From DASQFI01 sp035633215 (GTDB taxonomy: Bacteria; Acidobacteriota; Vicinamibacteria; Vicinamibacterales; SCN-69-37): a DNA stretch of 64,000 bases. The stretch is taken from the NCBI GenBank assembly GCA_035633215.1, contig DASQFI010000007.1, forward strand, positions 183,902 to 247,901. The letters run 5' to 3'. Below the pieces are notes generated by a model. The model made no database searches. It saw only the letters and a list, made by a program, of their open reading frames with translations, and was not told the DNA's origin. Of this stretch, positions 16,290-28,585 are shown piece after piece (within the stretch, counting starts at the first letter, position 1; each line of letters opens with the position of its first letter). Position numbers and translations under genes: made by a program.

Positions 16290-16703
16290 ATGAATCCACA
16301 GGAGCTGCAGCGACGGACGTTCGACTTTTCGGTGCGGGCGTACAAGTTCGCTCGGCCCCTTCTGCGAAATGTCGAGACACGTCGCATTGGCGATCAGCTT
16401 ATTCGGGCATCAACTTCGATTGCCGCCAACTACCGCGCTGCGTGTCATGCCCGATCGAGGCGAGAGTTCTGTTCCAAGATCGGGACCGTACGGGAAGAGG
16501 CGGACGAATCGCTGTTCTGGCTAGAGTTCATCCGGGCCGCTGGCCTTGCCTCCGGGCAGGTGTTGAACGAGCTTCTGGCCGAAGCGAAGGAACTGTCGGC
16601 AATCTTCGCCGCCTCATATCGCACCGCGAGGCGGCGCCTGAACGCGGAACGACGTGAACGCCGTCAGCAGCGTCTCGAAGCCGCGCGGGCGAAAGGCTCG
16701 TGA
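16290..16703 (+). CDS. S23/IVS-type four-helix-bundle protein
   Basis: 137 residues from ATG at 16290 (MNPQELQRRTFDFSVRAYKF); an open frame extends 39 codons upstream through the hairpin but lacks similarity. The conserved core RRIGDQLIRASTSIAANYR and EADESLFWLEFI are hallmarks of the four-helix-bundle family first noted in 23S rRNA intervening sequences and related to the Avd protein of diversity-generating retroelements. No reverse transcriptase is nearby. The tail is very basic (RRRLNAERRERRQQRLEAARAK), consistent with nucleic-acid binding. Biological role is unknown. It is enclosed by inverted period-8 arrays. Confidence 0.88.
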   Translation: MNPQELQRRTFDFSVRAYKFARPLLRNVETRRIGDQLIRASTSIAANYRAACHARSRREFCSKIGTVREEADESLFWLEFIRAAGLASGQVLNELLAEAKELSAIFAASYRTARRRLNAERRERRQQRLEAARAKGS

Positions 16704-16764
16704 GACAAGCAAGTCTTCAATAGATCGATAGAGCGATAGATCGATGGAAGCGCTTTTCAATCCA

Positions 16765-20017
<3,253 letters not shown>

Positions 20018-20025
<8 letters not shown>

Positions 20026-21145
20026 GCTTCTCCATGTCTGTCAGGAACTGCGAGAACAGATAGTCCGCGTCGTGCGGACCGGGCGACGCCTCGGGATGGT
20101 ACTGCACGCAGAAGACGGGCTTCGACGCGTGCCGGAGGCCTTCGATCGTGCCGTCGTAGAGGTTCAAATGGGTCACCTCGACGTCGTGCGGGAGCGAGCC
20201 GGGATCTACAGCGAATCCGTGATTCTGGGAGGTGATTTCGATCTTGCCGGAACTGACGTCCTTGACCGGATGATTCGCGCCGCGGTGGCCGAACTTGAGT
20301 TTGAAGGTGCGGGCGCCCATCGCGAGGCCGAGAATCTGATGGCCGAGGCAGATGCCGAACGTCGGGACCTCGCTCTTGATCAACTCGCGCGCATTGTCGA
20401 TCGCGTAGTCCAGCACGGCCGGATCGCCCGGGCCGTTGCTCAGGAAGACTCCGTCCGGCCTCGTCGCCAGCAGCTCGGAGGCAGGCGTGGTCGCCGGAAA
20501 CACGCGGACGTCGCAGCCGTGCGCGGCGAGCCGGCGCAGGATGTTCCACTTCATGCCGTAGTCGTAGGCCGCGACTCGCAGGAGCCGGTCCGCGCGCCGG
20601 CCCGGCGCCAGCACGAACTCGGGATCGTCCGACTCCACCGGCCGGTAGTCGAACGGTTCGGCGCAGGTCACCCCGCGCACGAGATCCGATCCTTCCATCT
20701 TCGGGATCGCCCGCGCCTTGTCCACCAGCTCGTCGGGGTCCGGACGCCCCGTCGCGATCACGCCGCGCATGACGCCCGACGATCTGAGCAGGCGCGTCAG
20801 CGCCCGCGTGTCGATGTCCGAGATGGCGACGATGCCCTGCCGGACGAGGTAGTCCCGCAGTGTGCCCTCGGCGCGCCAGTTGCTCGCGACCGGCGACTCG
20901 TCGCGAATCACGAACCCGGCAACCTGCACGCCGCGCGACTCGACGTCCTCGCCGGCGATGCCGTAGTTGCCGACCTCCGGACACGTCATAGTGACGATTT
21001 GCCCGGCATAGGAGGGATCCGTCAGGACCTCCTGGTACCCGGTCATGCTCGTGTTGAACACGACCTCGCCGGAGGTCTCCCCGGGCGCGCCAACAGACTT
21101 GCCGCGGAACGACTGACCGTTTTCGAGGGCGAGAAGGGCGTCCAT
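20018..21145 (-). CDS. carA: Carbamoyl-phosphate synthase small subunit (glutaminase)
   Basis: 375 residues. It hydrolyses glutamine and channels ammonia to CarB. The N-terminal small-subunit domain shows GEVVFNTSMTGYQEVLTDPSY; the C-terminal class I amidotransferase shows GICLGHQILGLA with the Cys nucleophile, FGHRGANHPV, and the catalytic His-Glu pair in CVQYHPEASPGPHD. It lies 36 bp after the pseudokinase gene on the same strand and overlaps carB. Confidence 0.97.
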
Positions 21146-21181
21146 AGGTGTCTTGATGTCCGAGGACCGGGACCGACCCGA

Positions 21182-23299
21182 CTATCGCACGAGCTGGAGC
21201 GTGACGGCGAGCCTGGCCGGGGTGCCCGGGGTCACGAGGACCTCGGTCGAAAGCGGCACATAGCCGGTCAGCTCCAGGCGCACGGCATGCCGTCCCATCA
21301 TCACTTCCGGGATTTGCACCGGCGTCACGCCCGCCGCTCGACCGTCGATCGTCACACGCGCGCCGCGCGGCCGGGAATCCACCAATATCGAACCTTTCGT
21401 GGCCGACGTGTTGGCCGTGTCCACACCCGGCTCGAGCTGGACGGCAACGGTCTGCGACGGTTGCGAGCGCGTCAGCGTCACGCGATCGGTACGCGGCACG
21501 AACCCGGGGCGCGCGACCTGCAGGGTATGCGCGCCAAGTCCGAGGTCGCGAATCGTGATCGGCGTCTCGCCATGCAGCCGGCCGTCCACCCGCACGATCG
21601 CGCCCGAAGGCGTTGAGCGGACGACGAGGCGCCCACGAACGTCGGCGACGCGGGCCGCGCTCGGCGGCGGCGTCGGACGCGATTCGCGAGCCTGCGCGGA
21701 TGCCGTTGGACTCGAGGGTCGCGACTCCGGCGGGGCGGGCGCCGTCGGCGGCTTCTGCGGCGGCTCCGCAGTGATCGGCACGTCTGTGGTCGTCCGGCTT
21801 CCGGGCGGCGCGGTCCTCACCTGCGAGACCACCGTTGCCACGCGGCGAATCCCGAGGGCGTAGCCAATGACGCCGCCGGCCAGGAGACACGCGACCGCGA
21901 CGGCCGCGATCGCCCGCCACGGGTACGCCGGCGGTTCGTCGAGCGCCGTGTTTCGTGTGCTGAAGATCGGTTGGAGATTGCCCGAACCGGCAAGCGAGAT
22001 CTTGGCGTTGCCGAGTGCCGGATGCGGCCCGGTGGAGGAGACCGGCGGCGGCGCGATCGCCACGGCGGGAATCCGCGGTTCCGCTGACGGCGATGGTGGC
22101 GCCGGCGCAACATCCCCCGCCGGCATGGGCGGGTCGGGTGCCGGCGGCTCGCGACGGACCGGAATCTCATCCGGCACGGGAAGCTCGGGCGGCGAACTCC
22201 TCTCTGACGGAAAGTCTATTTCGGCCGGTGGCTGGGTCTCCGCAGGAAGGGGCGGCAGCGGCAATGTGACCGGTTCCGCGGGTTTCGCCGGTTCGACTGT
22301 CGTCACGGCGCGCTGTGCGGGAGGTGGCGCGGAGCGCGGGGCATCCACCGGGGGCGGGTGCCACGTTCGGGGCGTCGGCGGCGTCAAAGGAACGGTCCTG
22401 GAAACTGTCCTTTCCGGCTGGACCGGCGCCGCGACGTGCGCAGCGGCCGGCAGGACGGCGCCTTCGCCTCGCGCGATCGCTTCGAGCGCCGCGACGAAGG
22501 CCGTCGCGCTCTCGTACCGATTCTCGGGCCGTTCCGCCAGCGCAGCACCGATGACCTTCCGGACGTTGACGCGCTGCTCCGGCGTCAGATCCGGCGCGAG
22601 TGTGCCGTCCTGCTCCCCGGAGCCCAACGGCCGACGTCCGGTCAGGACCTCATGCGCAATCGCGCCGAGGGAATAGACGTCCGCGCGGATGTCCCACGAC
22701 TCCCCAGCCGCGCGTTCCGGCGCTGTGTAGGGCCGCCGGATTGGCGGCTTCGCGCCGATCGACTCGAGCGCCTGCACAATCCCGAATCCGGTGACACGGG
22801 TGTCGGCCGTGCCGGGCGAGACGATGACGTCGCGCGGATGCAACGCGCCGTGCCCTCTGCCCTCGGCCCACGCGGCGTCGATGGCGCGCCCGATGTCGAT
22901 GAGCAGCGGCAGCGCTCGTCCGAGACCGGGCGTGAAGTCGCGGAGCGCGACGTCGAGCGATTCACCCGAGGCATACTCCATCGCGACGAACGGCGACGTG
23001 CCTTCGAGCCCGGCGTCGAGCACGCGGACGATGCCCGGATGAGTCGTCGGATTTGCCGCAAGACGCCGCAATGCGTCGGCGAGGCGCGCGACGTCCTCGG
23101 GCACGAGATCGAGCTTGAATGCCTTGACGGCGACGAGACGATCGACCTGCGGCTCGTACGTGCGAAAGACGGGACCGAGAACACCGCTGCCAATCTGATG
23201 CAGCACGCGATAGCTGCCGAATGCGGACGGAGGGGTCGAACCGGCGGCGTCTTCGAAAGGCAGTGGCCTAACTCCTGAGCAGCAAGAGAACTGTAGCAC
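21182..23299 (-). CDS. Membrane PEGA-domain protein with a degenerate Ser/Thr kinase domain (pseudokinase)
   Basis: 705 residues from GTG at 23299; the exact start is uncertain. Residues ~30-280 have the protein-kinase fold: glycine loop IGSGVLGPVF (36-45), VAVKAF with the ATP Lys59, and APERAAGESWDIRADVYSLGAIAHE. The catalytic residues are lost: the HRDLKPxN loop reads HGALHPRD (150-157), with Ala where the catalytic Asp should be, and DFG reads GFG (171-173). A long Pro-rich linker follows, then one membrane span (AIAAVAVACLLAGGVIGYALG), then two PEGA beta domains (GAIVRVDGRLHGETPI and GARVTIDGRAAGVTPV). It probably senses or scaffolds rather than phosphorylates. It sits directly upstream of carAB on the same strand. 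Confidence 0.88.
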   Translation of the reverse strand: MLQFSCCSGVRPLPFEDAAGSTPPSAFGSYRVLHQIGSGVLGPVFRTYEPQVDRLVAVKAFKLDLVPEDVARLADALRRLAANPTTHPGIVRVLDAGLEGTSPFVAMEYASGESLDVALRDFTPGLGRALPLLIDIGRAIDAAWAEGRGHGALHPRDVIVSPGTADTRVTGFGIVQALESIGAKPPIRRPYTAPERAAGESWDIRADVYSLGAIAHEVLTGRRPLGSGEQDGTLAPDLTPEQRVNVRKVIGAALAERPENRYESATAFVAALEAIARGEGAVLPAAAHVAAPVQPERTVSRTVPLTPPTPRTWHPPPVDAPRSAPPPAQRAVTTVEPAKPAEPVTLPLPPLPAETQPPAEIDFPSERSSPPELPVPDEIPVRREPPAPDPPMPAGDVAPAPPSPSAEPRIPAVAIAPPPVSSTGPHPALGNAKISLAGSGNLQPIFSTRNTALDEPPAYPWRAIAAVAVACLLAGGVIGYALGIRRVATVVSQVRTAPPGSRTTTDVPITAEPPQKPPTAPAPPESRPSSPTASAQARESRPTPPPSAARVADVRGRLVVRSTPSGAIVRVDGRLHGETPITIRDLGLGAHTLQVARPGFVPRTDRVTLTRSQPSQTVAVQLEPGVDTANTSATKGSILVDSRPRGARVTIDGRAAGVTPVQIPEVMMGRHAVRLELTGYVPLSTEVLVTPGTPARLAVTLQLVR

Positions 23300-23349
23300 T
23301 TCTCGAGCGCTCGCGGGAGCGGCTGCTGAATGTAGTAAATTGGGCAGCC

Positions 23350-25014
23350 GTGTCCGGCGACTCCGAGATCCTGCCCGCCGCCGGGGTCGTGCGCGACGCG
23401 ATCGATCTTCGGCGCCTTCCCTGGATTCGTCCGCTTGTCACGGCGTATCTCGATGATTTCGGCTCGGTCGCGCCGCTGTTCGCGGGGAACCCGAAAGAAC
23501 CCGCGGCCTGGCGATCGGCGATTCGGCGAGTAACGAACGCGCCTCGACAGCGCGCGGCGCTGGCGACGGTGCTCACGAGACAGCTCGAGCAGCGGGGTGC
23601 GCCGGACGAAGCGCGCGCGGCCGCCGCGTCGCTCGCCGACGATTCAACGGTGGCCGTGGTGTCAGGACAGCAGGCGGGGCTCTTCGGCGGTCCGCTGTAC
23701 ACGCTCCTCAAGGCGGTCACGGCCGTTCAACTCGCCCGGCGCGTCAGGACCGAACACGGCACATCCGCGGTCGCGGTCTTCTGGGTGGACGCTGAAGACC
23801 ACGACTGGAACGAAATCCGAACTGCCAGCATCCTCGACGAAGAGCTTTCGCTCCGGCACGTCACGGTCGATCAGGTCGAAGGCGCGGGCACGCGTCCGGT
23901 GGCCTCCCTGGCGTTCGACGCCGGCATCAACGACGCGCTCGACGAGCTGGACGCGGGGCTCGCCGCGTCCGAGTTCAAGTCTGAAACGATGTCGGCCCTT
24001 CGACGCCACTTCCGGCCGGGCGCCGGCGTCGCGACGGCGTTCGCCGGGTTTCTGGACGACCTCCTCGGCCGGCACGGCCTCATCGTTTTCGAATCGGGTG
24101 ACGCCCACGTCAAGCCGCTTGTCGCCGACCTCTTCGTGCACGAGCTGGAGCATCCCGGCCGAACCGGGCAGCTGGCTCGCGAAGCTGGCGAGGCGATGGC
24201 GAAACTGGGGCACCAGCCTCAAGTCCAACCCGCGGCGGACAGCGTGGCTCTTTTCCATACCGACGCCTCGGGACGGCGGCCGATCAAACGACGCGATCCG
24301 GACTTCGTCGTCGGTGATCAGACCCGGCCAGCCGCCGATCTCCTGGCCGAAGTACGGGCACATCCCGAGCGGTTCAGTCCGAACGTGTTGCTCCGTCCGC
24401 TCGTCCAGGATCGGCTGTTCCCGACCGTCTGCTACGTGGCTGGTCCCAGCGAGCTGGCCTACCAGGCTCAACTGGGCAACGTGTACCGGGAATTCGGCGT
24501 CGAGGCGCCCCTCCTCTATCCCCGGGCCACGGCGACGCTGGTCGATTCCGGCGCGGCGCGGTTTCTCGAGAAATCGAGAACCCCGTTCGAGTCCCTGCAG
24601 GCCCGGGACGAATCCGCGCTCAATCGCCTGCTCGAGAGCCTGCTGCCGCCGTCGCTCGAACGCACGTTCGAGGAGACGGATCGGCAAATCGCCGAAGGCG
24701 CCAGTCGACTCAAGACGGCGGTCGTCTCACTCGATCCAACACTCTCGGGCGCCGTGGACACGACGCTCGACCGTATGCGCGAGGCCCTGAAGACGCTGCA
24801 GGGCAAGATCATCCAGGCCACAAAGCGCAAGGACGAGACACTTCGCCGGCAATTCACCCGGACACGGGCGCTTGCGTTTCCGGACGGACATCCCCAGGAG
24901 CGCATCCTGTGTAGTGTGTTTTTCGTGAACCGCTACGGCCTGCTCCTCACCGACCGCCTCATCGAATCCCTGCCGCTCGAGACCGACAAGCACTACATAC
25001 TGAGAATTGATTGA
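23350..25014 (+). CDS. bshC: Putative cysteine ligase BshC (bacillithiol synthesis)
   Basis: 554 residues from GTG at 23350. BshC is thought to add cysteine to GlcN-malate in making the thiol cofactor bacillithiol. The hallmark VVSGQQAGLFGGPLYTLLKA, VFWVDAEDHDWNEI, AGPSELAYQAQLGNVYREFGV and a C-terminal coiled coil (ALKTLQGKIIQATKRKDETLRRQF) are present. The genes for BshA and BshB are not in this window. Divergent from the pseudokinase with only 50 bp between starts. The last codons (LRID-stop) lie in a repeat array. Confidence 0.93.
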   Translation: MSGDSEILPAAGVVRDAIDLRRLPWIRPLVTAYLDDFGSVAPLFAGNPKEPAAWRSAIRRVTNAPRQRAALATVLTRQLEQRGAPDEARAAAASLADDSTVAVVSGQQAGLFGGPLYTLLKAVTAVQLARRVRTEHGTSAVAVFWVDAEDHDWNEIRTASILDEELSLRHVTVDQVEGAGTRPVASLAFDAGINDALDELDAGLAASEFKSETMSALRRHFRPGAGVATAFAGFLDDLLGRHGLIVFESGDAHVKPLVADLFVHELEHPGRTGQLAREAGEAMAKLGHQPQVQPAADSVALFHTDASGRRPIKRRDPDFVVGDQTRPAADLLAEVRAHPERFSPNVLLRPLVQDRLFPTVCYVAGPSELAYQAQLGNVYREFGVEAPLLYPRATATLVDSGAARFLEKSRTPFESLQARDESALNRLLESLLPPSLERTFEETDRQIAEGASRLKTAVVSLDPTLSGAVDTTLDRMREALKTLQGKIIQATKRKDETLRRQFTRTRALAFPDGHPQERILCSVFFVNRYGLLLTDRLIESLPLETDKHYILRID

Positions 25015-25155
25015 ATGGGCGATCGAGCTATCGATCTATTGAAGAGCTTTCTGGGAATTGATCGATTAGGCGATCGATCTATCGATCGATTGAGGAGCTT
25101 TCTGATGGGAGGTTCTTCAAATAGCGCGATAGATCGATCGCTCAATCGATCAATG
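25005..25155. repeat. Three-copy period-8 ATCGATCTATCGAT array with inverted copy
   Basis: About 25007-25045, 25055-25098 and, inverted, 25110-25155 are related copies built from ATCGATCT/GCGATCGA octamers. The first two share the tail GAGCTTTCTG. The array overlaps the bshC stop and reaches the degraded sugar-nucleotide gene. Confidence 0.8.
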
Positions 25156-25207
25156 GAGAGGCACAGCTCTTGAAGACCCTCGGGCCCATGTCCAACTGGG
25201 GGCAATC

Positions 25208-25886
25208 ATGGCCGGCGGGGACGGCCGGAGACTCCAGGGATTTACGCAACTGATTGCGGGCGACGAGCGGCCGAAGCAGTTCTGCCGGCTGTTCGGCGGA
25301 AAGACGCTGCTGCACGACACGCGGGCGCGCGTGTGCCGAAATGTGGAACCGTGGCGCACAGTGTACGTCGTGACCCGGCACCACGAGCCTTTCTATCAAA
25401 ACGAGCTTGCCGACGTGCCGCGCGCGCACGTGATCGCGCAGCCGCTCAACCGGGGCACGGCTGCGGCCATCATGTACGCGCTGCGGCGGGTCAGCCTGCT
25501 CGGCCAGGATCCGGCCATCGGGTTTTTCCCGGCCGACCACTACTACCGCGACACCGAGCGGCTGCGTCGAGCCGTGGATGCAGCGTACGCAGTTGCCCAC
25601 GCCCAGCCCGATCGCATCGTCTTGCTTGCCGCGATTCGTCGAAGCGTTTGACGTGTTGAAACAGGCCCGCACGCTCGCTGACGAGGCCGGTCTTGCGACA
25701 ACCGTCTACGCGACGATCCCGACCATCGATTTCTCACGCGAGGTGGCTGCCGTGCGGCCAGACCTCCTGGCGGTCGTCGATCTGCCGATGGCCGGCTGGA
25801 CCGACCTCGGCGAGCCTTCGCGCGTGCTCAACGTGATGGCGGATCGCCGGCGGCCGGGTGGCCAGCTGCACCTGGCGGCGAGCTAG
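25208..25886 (+). pseudogene. Mannose-1-phosphate guanylyltransferase-like gene with internal deletion and frameshift
   Basis: The first part (frame of 25208-25651) has the nucleotidyltransferase start MAGGDGRRL, RPKQFCRLFGGKTLL, and FFPADHYY. The second part (frame of 25578-25886, from about 25627) resumes with RFVEAFDVLKQA, FSREVAAVRPDLLAVVDLPMAGWTDLGEP, the C-terminal hallmark of GDP-mannose pyrophosphorylases. About 90-100 residues normally between them, including WEKP and WNSG-type motifs, are missing and the frame changes near 25633. The upstream frame is open to HVQLGAI, so the true N-terminus may have been lost into the repeat array. The gene is almost certainly non-functional unless an assembly error exists. 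Confidence 0.8.
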
Positions 25887-26632
25887 ACAAACTCCGGCTC
25901 AGTCTCAGCCCCCGGCCGGTGTTCCATCTCCTGCTGCATCCGCTCGAGCCCTTCGCGGAGCTGCTGCGCGGGCGTCTCGCCCAGGAACCACGCCAGCGCG
26001 GCGCCGGTCTTGCCGGCCGGCAGCGAGTACTGCATTGAGACGCTGACCTCGGTCCCGAGGGGTGTCTCGCGGAAATTCACCGATCCAGCGCTGACAAGGT
26101 CAGAGCCTTCGAGCGAGCGCCACGCGAGCAGGCGGTTGGGAATCTCGTTGATGATCTGCGCATCCCATTCGACGCGGAGTCCGAACGGTCCGCGCGCCAC
26201 CCAGTGCGAAAATGTCTCGTCGGTCTGCGTGACCGACTCGAGGTGATCGATGAGCCGCGGAAGATTCTCGAGCCGCCGCCAGAACTGATAGACCGTCGGG
26301 ACGTCGCGTCTGATCGTGATCCGATCGCGGACGTTGAGACCGCGCGATCCGGAGAGCACGTCACGCGTGTTGGAGCGCCGTCGGCGGACGCCGAGGCGTG
26401 ATTCGGATCGATCGACCCCCGTCGCGGCATAGACCGGGCACCAGCCCGCCGCGCCCCGCAGCGCGAGGGACGTCCCCGTCATCGTCAGCGCGCGTCGCAT
26501 CCGGCCGCGGGACATCAGGCCCGCAAGGGCCAAACCAACCCCGAGTGCCAGCGAAAGCCTTCGTTCGGCGTGGCCGACGTTGACGGACGATCGACCCGAT
26601 TGTGGATACCGGCGTGCATAGTTTGTGGCCAT
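25883..26632 (-). CDS. SRPBCC (START-like) domain protein with membrane N-terminus
   Basis: 249 residues. Near the N-terminus are hydrophobic segments (LSLALGVGLALAGLM and ALTMTGTSLALRGAAGWCPVYA) of a DUF2892-type membrane region. From about residue 100 there is a helix-grip ligand-binding domain: TIRRDVPTVYQFWRRLENLPRLI, WRSLEGSDLVSAGSVNF, TEVSVSMQYSLPAGKTG. Such proteins bind lipids or hydrophobic ligands; function here unknown. It converges on the degraded guanylyltransferase, overlapping by 4 bp. Confidence 0.85.
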   Translation of the reverse strand: MATNYARRYPQSGRSSVNVGHAERRLSLALGVGLALAGLMSRGRMRRALTMTGTSLALRGAAGWCPVYAATGVDRSESRLGVRRRRSNTRDVLSGSRGLNVRDRITIRRDVPTVYQFWRRLENLPRLIDHLESVTQTDETFSHWVARGPFGLRVEWDAQIINEIPNRLLAWRSLEGSDLVSAGSVNFRETPLGTEVSVSMQYSLPAGKTGAALAWFLGETPAQQLREGLERMQQEMEHRPGAETEPEFV

Positions 26633-26706
26633 AGCTGCTCACTTCCCTCCGGCGCGACGAGCGCGACTGTTGCTCTTTTCTTGGAGCAACTCCTGTGCCC
26701 GCTGCG

Positions 26707-26722
26707 TGGCCCGCCAATTGCA
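26707..26722 (+). promoter_or_regulatory. Candidate sigma-54 promoter
   Basis: TGGCCCGCCAATTGCA matches the -24/-12 consensus TGGCACGNNNNTTGCW at all invariant positions except one (A to C). Predicted initiation near 26733 lies 3 bp before the GTG start of the downstream gene, which is awkward and lowers confidence. Activator sites were not identified. Confidence 0.3.
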
Positions 26723-26735
26723 CCCCTCGTAGGTC

Positions 26736-27692
26736 GTGCATCGCGCAGGATCTGTAAGTCTGCGAACCGCCGCCATCGTCGGGGCGGCCTTATCGTTCGC
26801 ATTTGGCTGTCAGCGAACGATCAAATCGACGCTGCCCGGACCACCCCCTGCCGCGCAAATGGCTGAGCTCTGGTCCGAGCCAGAGCCGGGACGCGATCTT
26901 TTCTATGGCGTCGGCGGGAAGCGACTCGCGCCCGATCCGGAGCGCAAGTACACCGTCATCGACATCAAAGGCGCCGGCTTCAGCGAGGGCTACACCCTCC
27001 AGGACAACGACAAGCGCGAGTGGAGTGCGAAGCTTCCGCCTGAGGCGCATTCCGAGGTCGTCGCGTCGCGAATCCACTGGGCCATCGGATATCACCAGCC
27101 GCCGATGTACCTGTTGCCGAAGTGGGACGCCAATACGGCCACGCCGAAAAGCGCGCTGCTTCCGGCGCGGTTCCGGGAGAAGAACCCCGATTTGAACGGC
27201 CTCGAGGATCAGGGCGACTGGTCGTACTACCAGAACCCGTTCGTCGGCACCCGGCAGTTGAACGGCCTGCTCGTGCTGCAGGTCATGCTGGGGAATTCGG
27301 ACCTGAAGGACGCCAACAACGCACTGTACACGCTGAAAACGCCCCTCGAGGGCGCCAGGCAGTGGTACGTCGCGCGCGACCTCGGCCAGACGTTCGGACG
27401 GAGCGGGACGCTGAACGCGCCTCGCAACGACGTCCAGGCGTTCGAGACATCGCCGTTCATCCGCGGACTGGCCAACGGCAAAGTGCAATTCGACTACAAG
27501 GGCCGGCATCTGGCACTATTCGAGAACATCACCGCTGCCGACGTTCGCTGGATTTGCGAGCGGCTCAATCGGCTGACCGATCGTCAGTGGCAGGATGCGT
27601 TCCGGGCGGCGGGGTACGAACGCGACGTCGCCGACCGATTCATCAAGCGGCTGAAAGCCAAAGTCGCCGAGGGGCTCGCCCTGAAGGGCTGA
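26736..27692 (+). CDS. Secreted/lipoprotein-like protein of unknown function
   Basis: 318 residues from GTG at 26736. The N-terminus has a hydrophobic segment ending in a Cys (ALSFAFGC), possibly a degenerate lipobox. Conserved-looking patches include YTVIDIKGAGFSEGY, REWSAKLPPEAHSEVVASRIHW, LFENITAADVRWICERL and a C-terminal RLTDRQWQDAFRAAGY. A K...E pairing in the second patch vaguely recalls kinase-like secreted proteins, but I cannot confirm that. The gene is followed by DUF4956 and PLD-like genes with short gaps and likely forms an operon with them. Confidence 0.65.
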   Translation: MHRAGSVSLRTAAIVGAALSFAFGCQRTIKSTLPGPPPAAQMAELWSEPEPGRDLFYGVGGKRLAPDPERKYTVIDIKGAGFSEGYTLQDNDKREWSAKLPPEAHSEVVASRIHWAIGYHQPPMYLLPKWDANTATPKSALLPARFREKNPDLNGLEDQGDWSYYQNPFVGTRQLNGLLVLQVMLGNSDLKDANNALYTLKTPLEGARQWYVARDLGQTFGRSGTLNAPRNDVQAFETSPFIRGLANGKVQFDYKGRHLALFENITAADVRWICERLNRLTDRQWQDAFRAAGYERDVADRFIKRLKAKVAEGLALKG

Positions 27693-27716
27693 CGCCCACA
27701 GGACTCACGGCCACAT

Positions 27717-28547
27717 ATGCACAATCGCGCGCGCTCGGTGGTGACGGCAATCGCTCTTGCCGTTCTGGTGCTGGTTTTGTCAGCCGCTCCGGGCGGACCG
27801 GCCGCCATCGGTGCGGCGGGCGCGCAGCCGCCACCCGCCGAGCAGGCGTTGCAGCTGCCGCCACCGGCGGGCCCGACCGGGCCTCCGCTGAGCGAAGCCG
27901 ACATCGATCCATGGTCGATGGCGCTCCGCGAAGTGCGGGCCTCCCTCGTGCGCCTGCCGCTGGCTGCGTTGCTCGGGACGATCCTGGCGCTGCGCCCCAA
28001 GCGGCGCGGCACGCCGAAGCGGACGACGCCGGTCATCCAGACACAGATCATCCTGTCCATGGTCGGCGCGGTCATCATGTTGATTGTCGGGACCAGCTTG
28101 GCCCGCGCGTTCGGCATTGTCGGCGTGGCGAGCCTGATTCGGTACCGGTCGAAAATAGACGATCCGAAAGACGCCGTCGTCATGCTCTGCGCGCTGTCGG
28201 TCGGCCTCGCGTCGGGTGTCGGTCTGTACGCCCTGTCGGTCTTCTCCACCGTCTTCATCGTCATCGCGCTCTACATCATCGAGTCGTTCGAGCCAATGAC
28301 GCAGAAACGGTTCGTGCTCGCGGTCAAGCTCGGCAAGGAGACGGACAGCCTTCGTCCGAAGGTCGAGCGGATTCTGTCGCGCCATAAGATTGAGTTCGAG
28401 CTTCGGACCGCGTCGGACGAAGAGCTCTGCTATGACGTCAAAGTGCCGCTCGACGTGGAGACGGATACCATCACGGACGCCATTCTTCCCCTCGACCCGG
28501 ACGGCCACGCCGCCGTAAACTGGAGCGAGAAGAAGGAGAAAAAATAA
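27717..28547 (+). CDS. DUF4956-family membrane protein
   Basis: 276 residues. A signal or membrane segment (VVTAIALAVLVLVLSAAPG) and a Pro-rich stretch lead to a DUF4956 core with three or four transmembrane helices: IILSMVGAVIMLIVGTSLARAFGIVG, the family signature VASLIRYRSKIDDPKDAVVMLCALSVGLASGVG, and FSTVFIVIALYIIESF. The C-terminal ~90 residues are a cytoplasmic ferredoxin-like region (RPKVERILSRHKIEFELRT). DUF4956 proteins are often linked to polyphosphate polymerase (VTC-like) genes, but none is visible here. The stop overlaps a possible start of the next gene. Confidence 0.83.
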   Translation: MHNRARSVVTAIALAVLVLVLSAAPGGPAAIGAAGAQPPPAEQALQLPPPAGPTGPPLSEADIDPWSMALREVRASLVRLPLAALLGTILALRPKRRGTPKRTTPVIQTQIILSMVGAVIMLIVGTSLARAFGIVGVASLIRYRSKIDDPKDAVVMLCALSVGLASGVGLYALSVFSTVFIVIALYIIESFEPMTQKRFVLAVKLGKETDSLRPKVERILSRHKIEFELRTASDEELCYDVKVPLDVETDTITDAILPLDPDGHAAVNWSEKKEKK

Positions 28548-28585
28548 AACTCATTGTTCAGCCGGACGATGGCCTTACGCCGCTG

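Larger units (their letters stand above)
16132..16747. mobile_element. Putative S23-gene cassette bounded by 32-bp inverted repeat arrays
   Basis: A 32-bp sequence at 16132-16163 (starts CCATCGATCTATCG) matches the reverse complement of 16716-16747 at 30 of 32 positions. Both ends are made of ATCGATCT octamers. Inside lie a 19-bp hairpin (16171-16223) and the four-helix-bundle gene. The boundaries coincide with the flanking genes' ends: the barrel gene stops 8 bp before, and carB ends 17 bp after. No transposase is encoded, so mobility is inference. Confidence 0.5.

Noticed and set aside
16132..16747. Diversity-generating retroelement, because the S23-type protein resembles Avd
   Set aside because: No reverse transcriptase, template repeat or variable repeat is present in the window.
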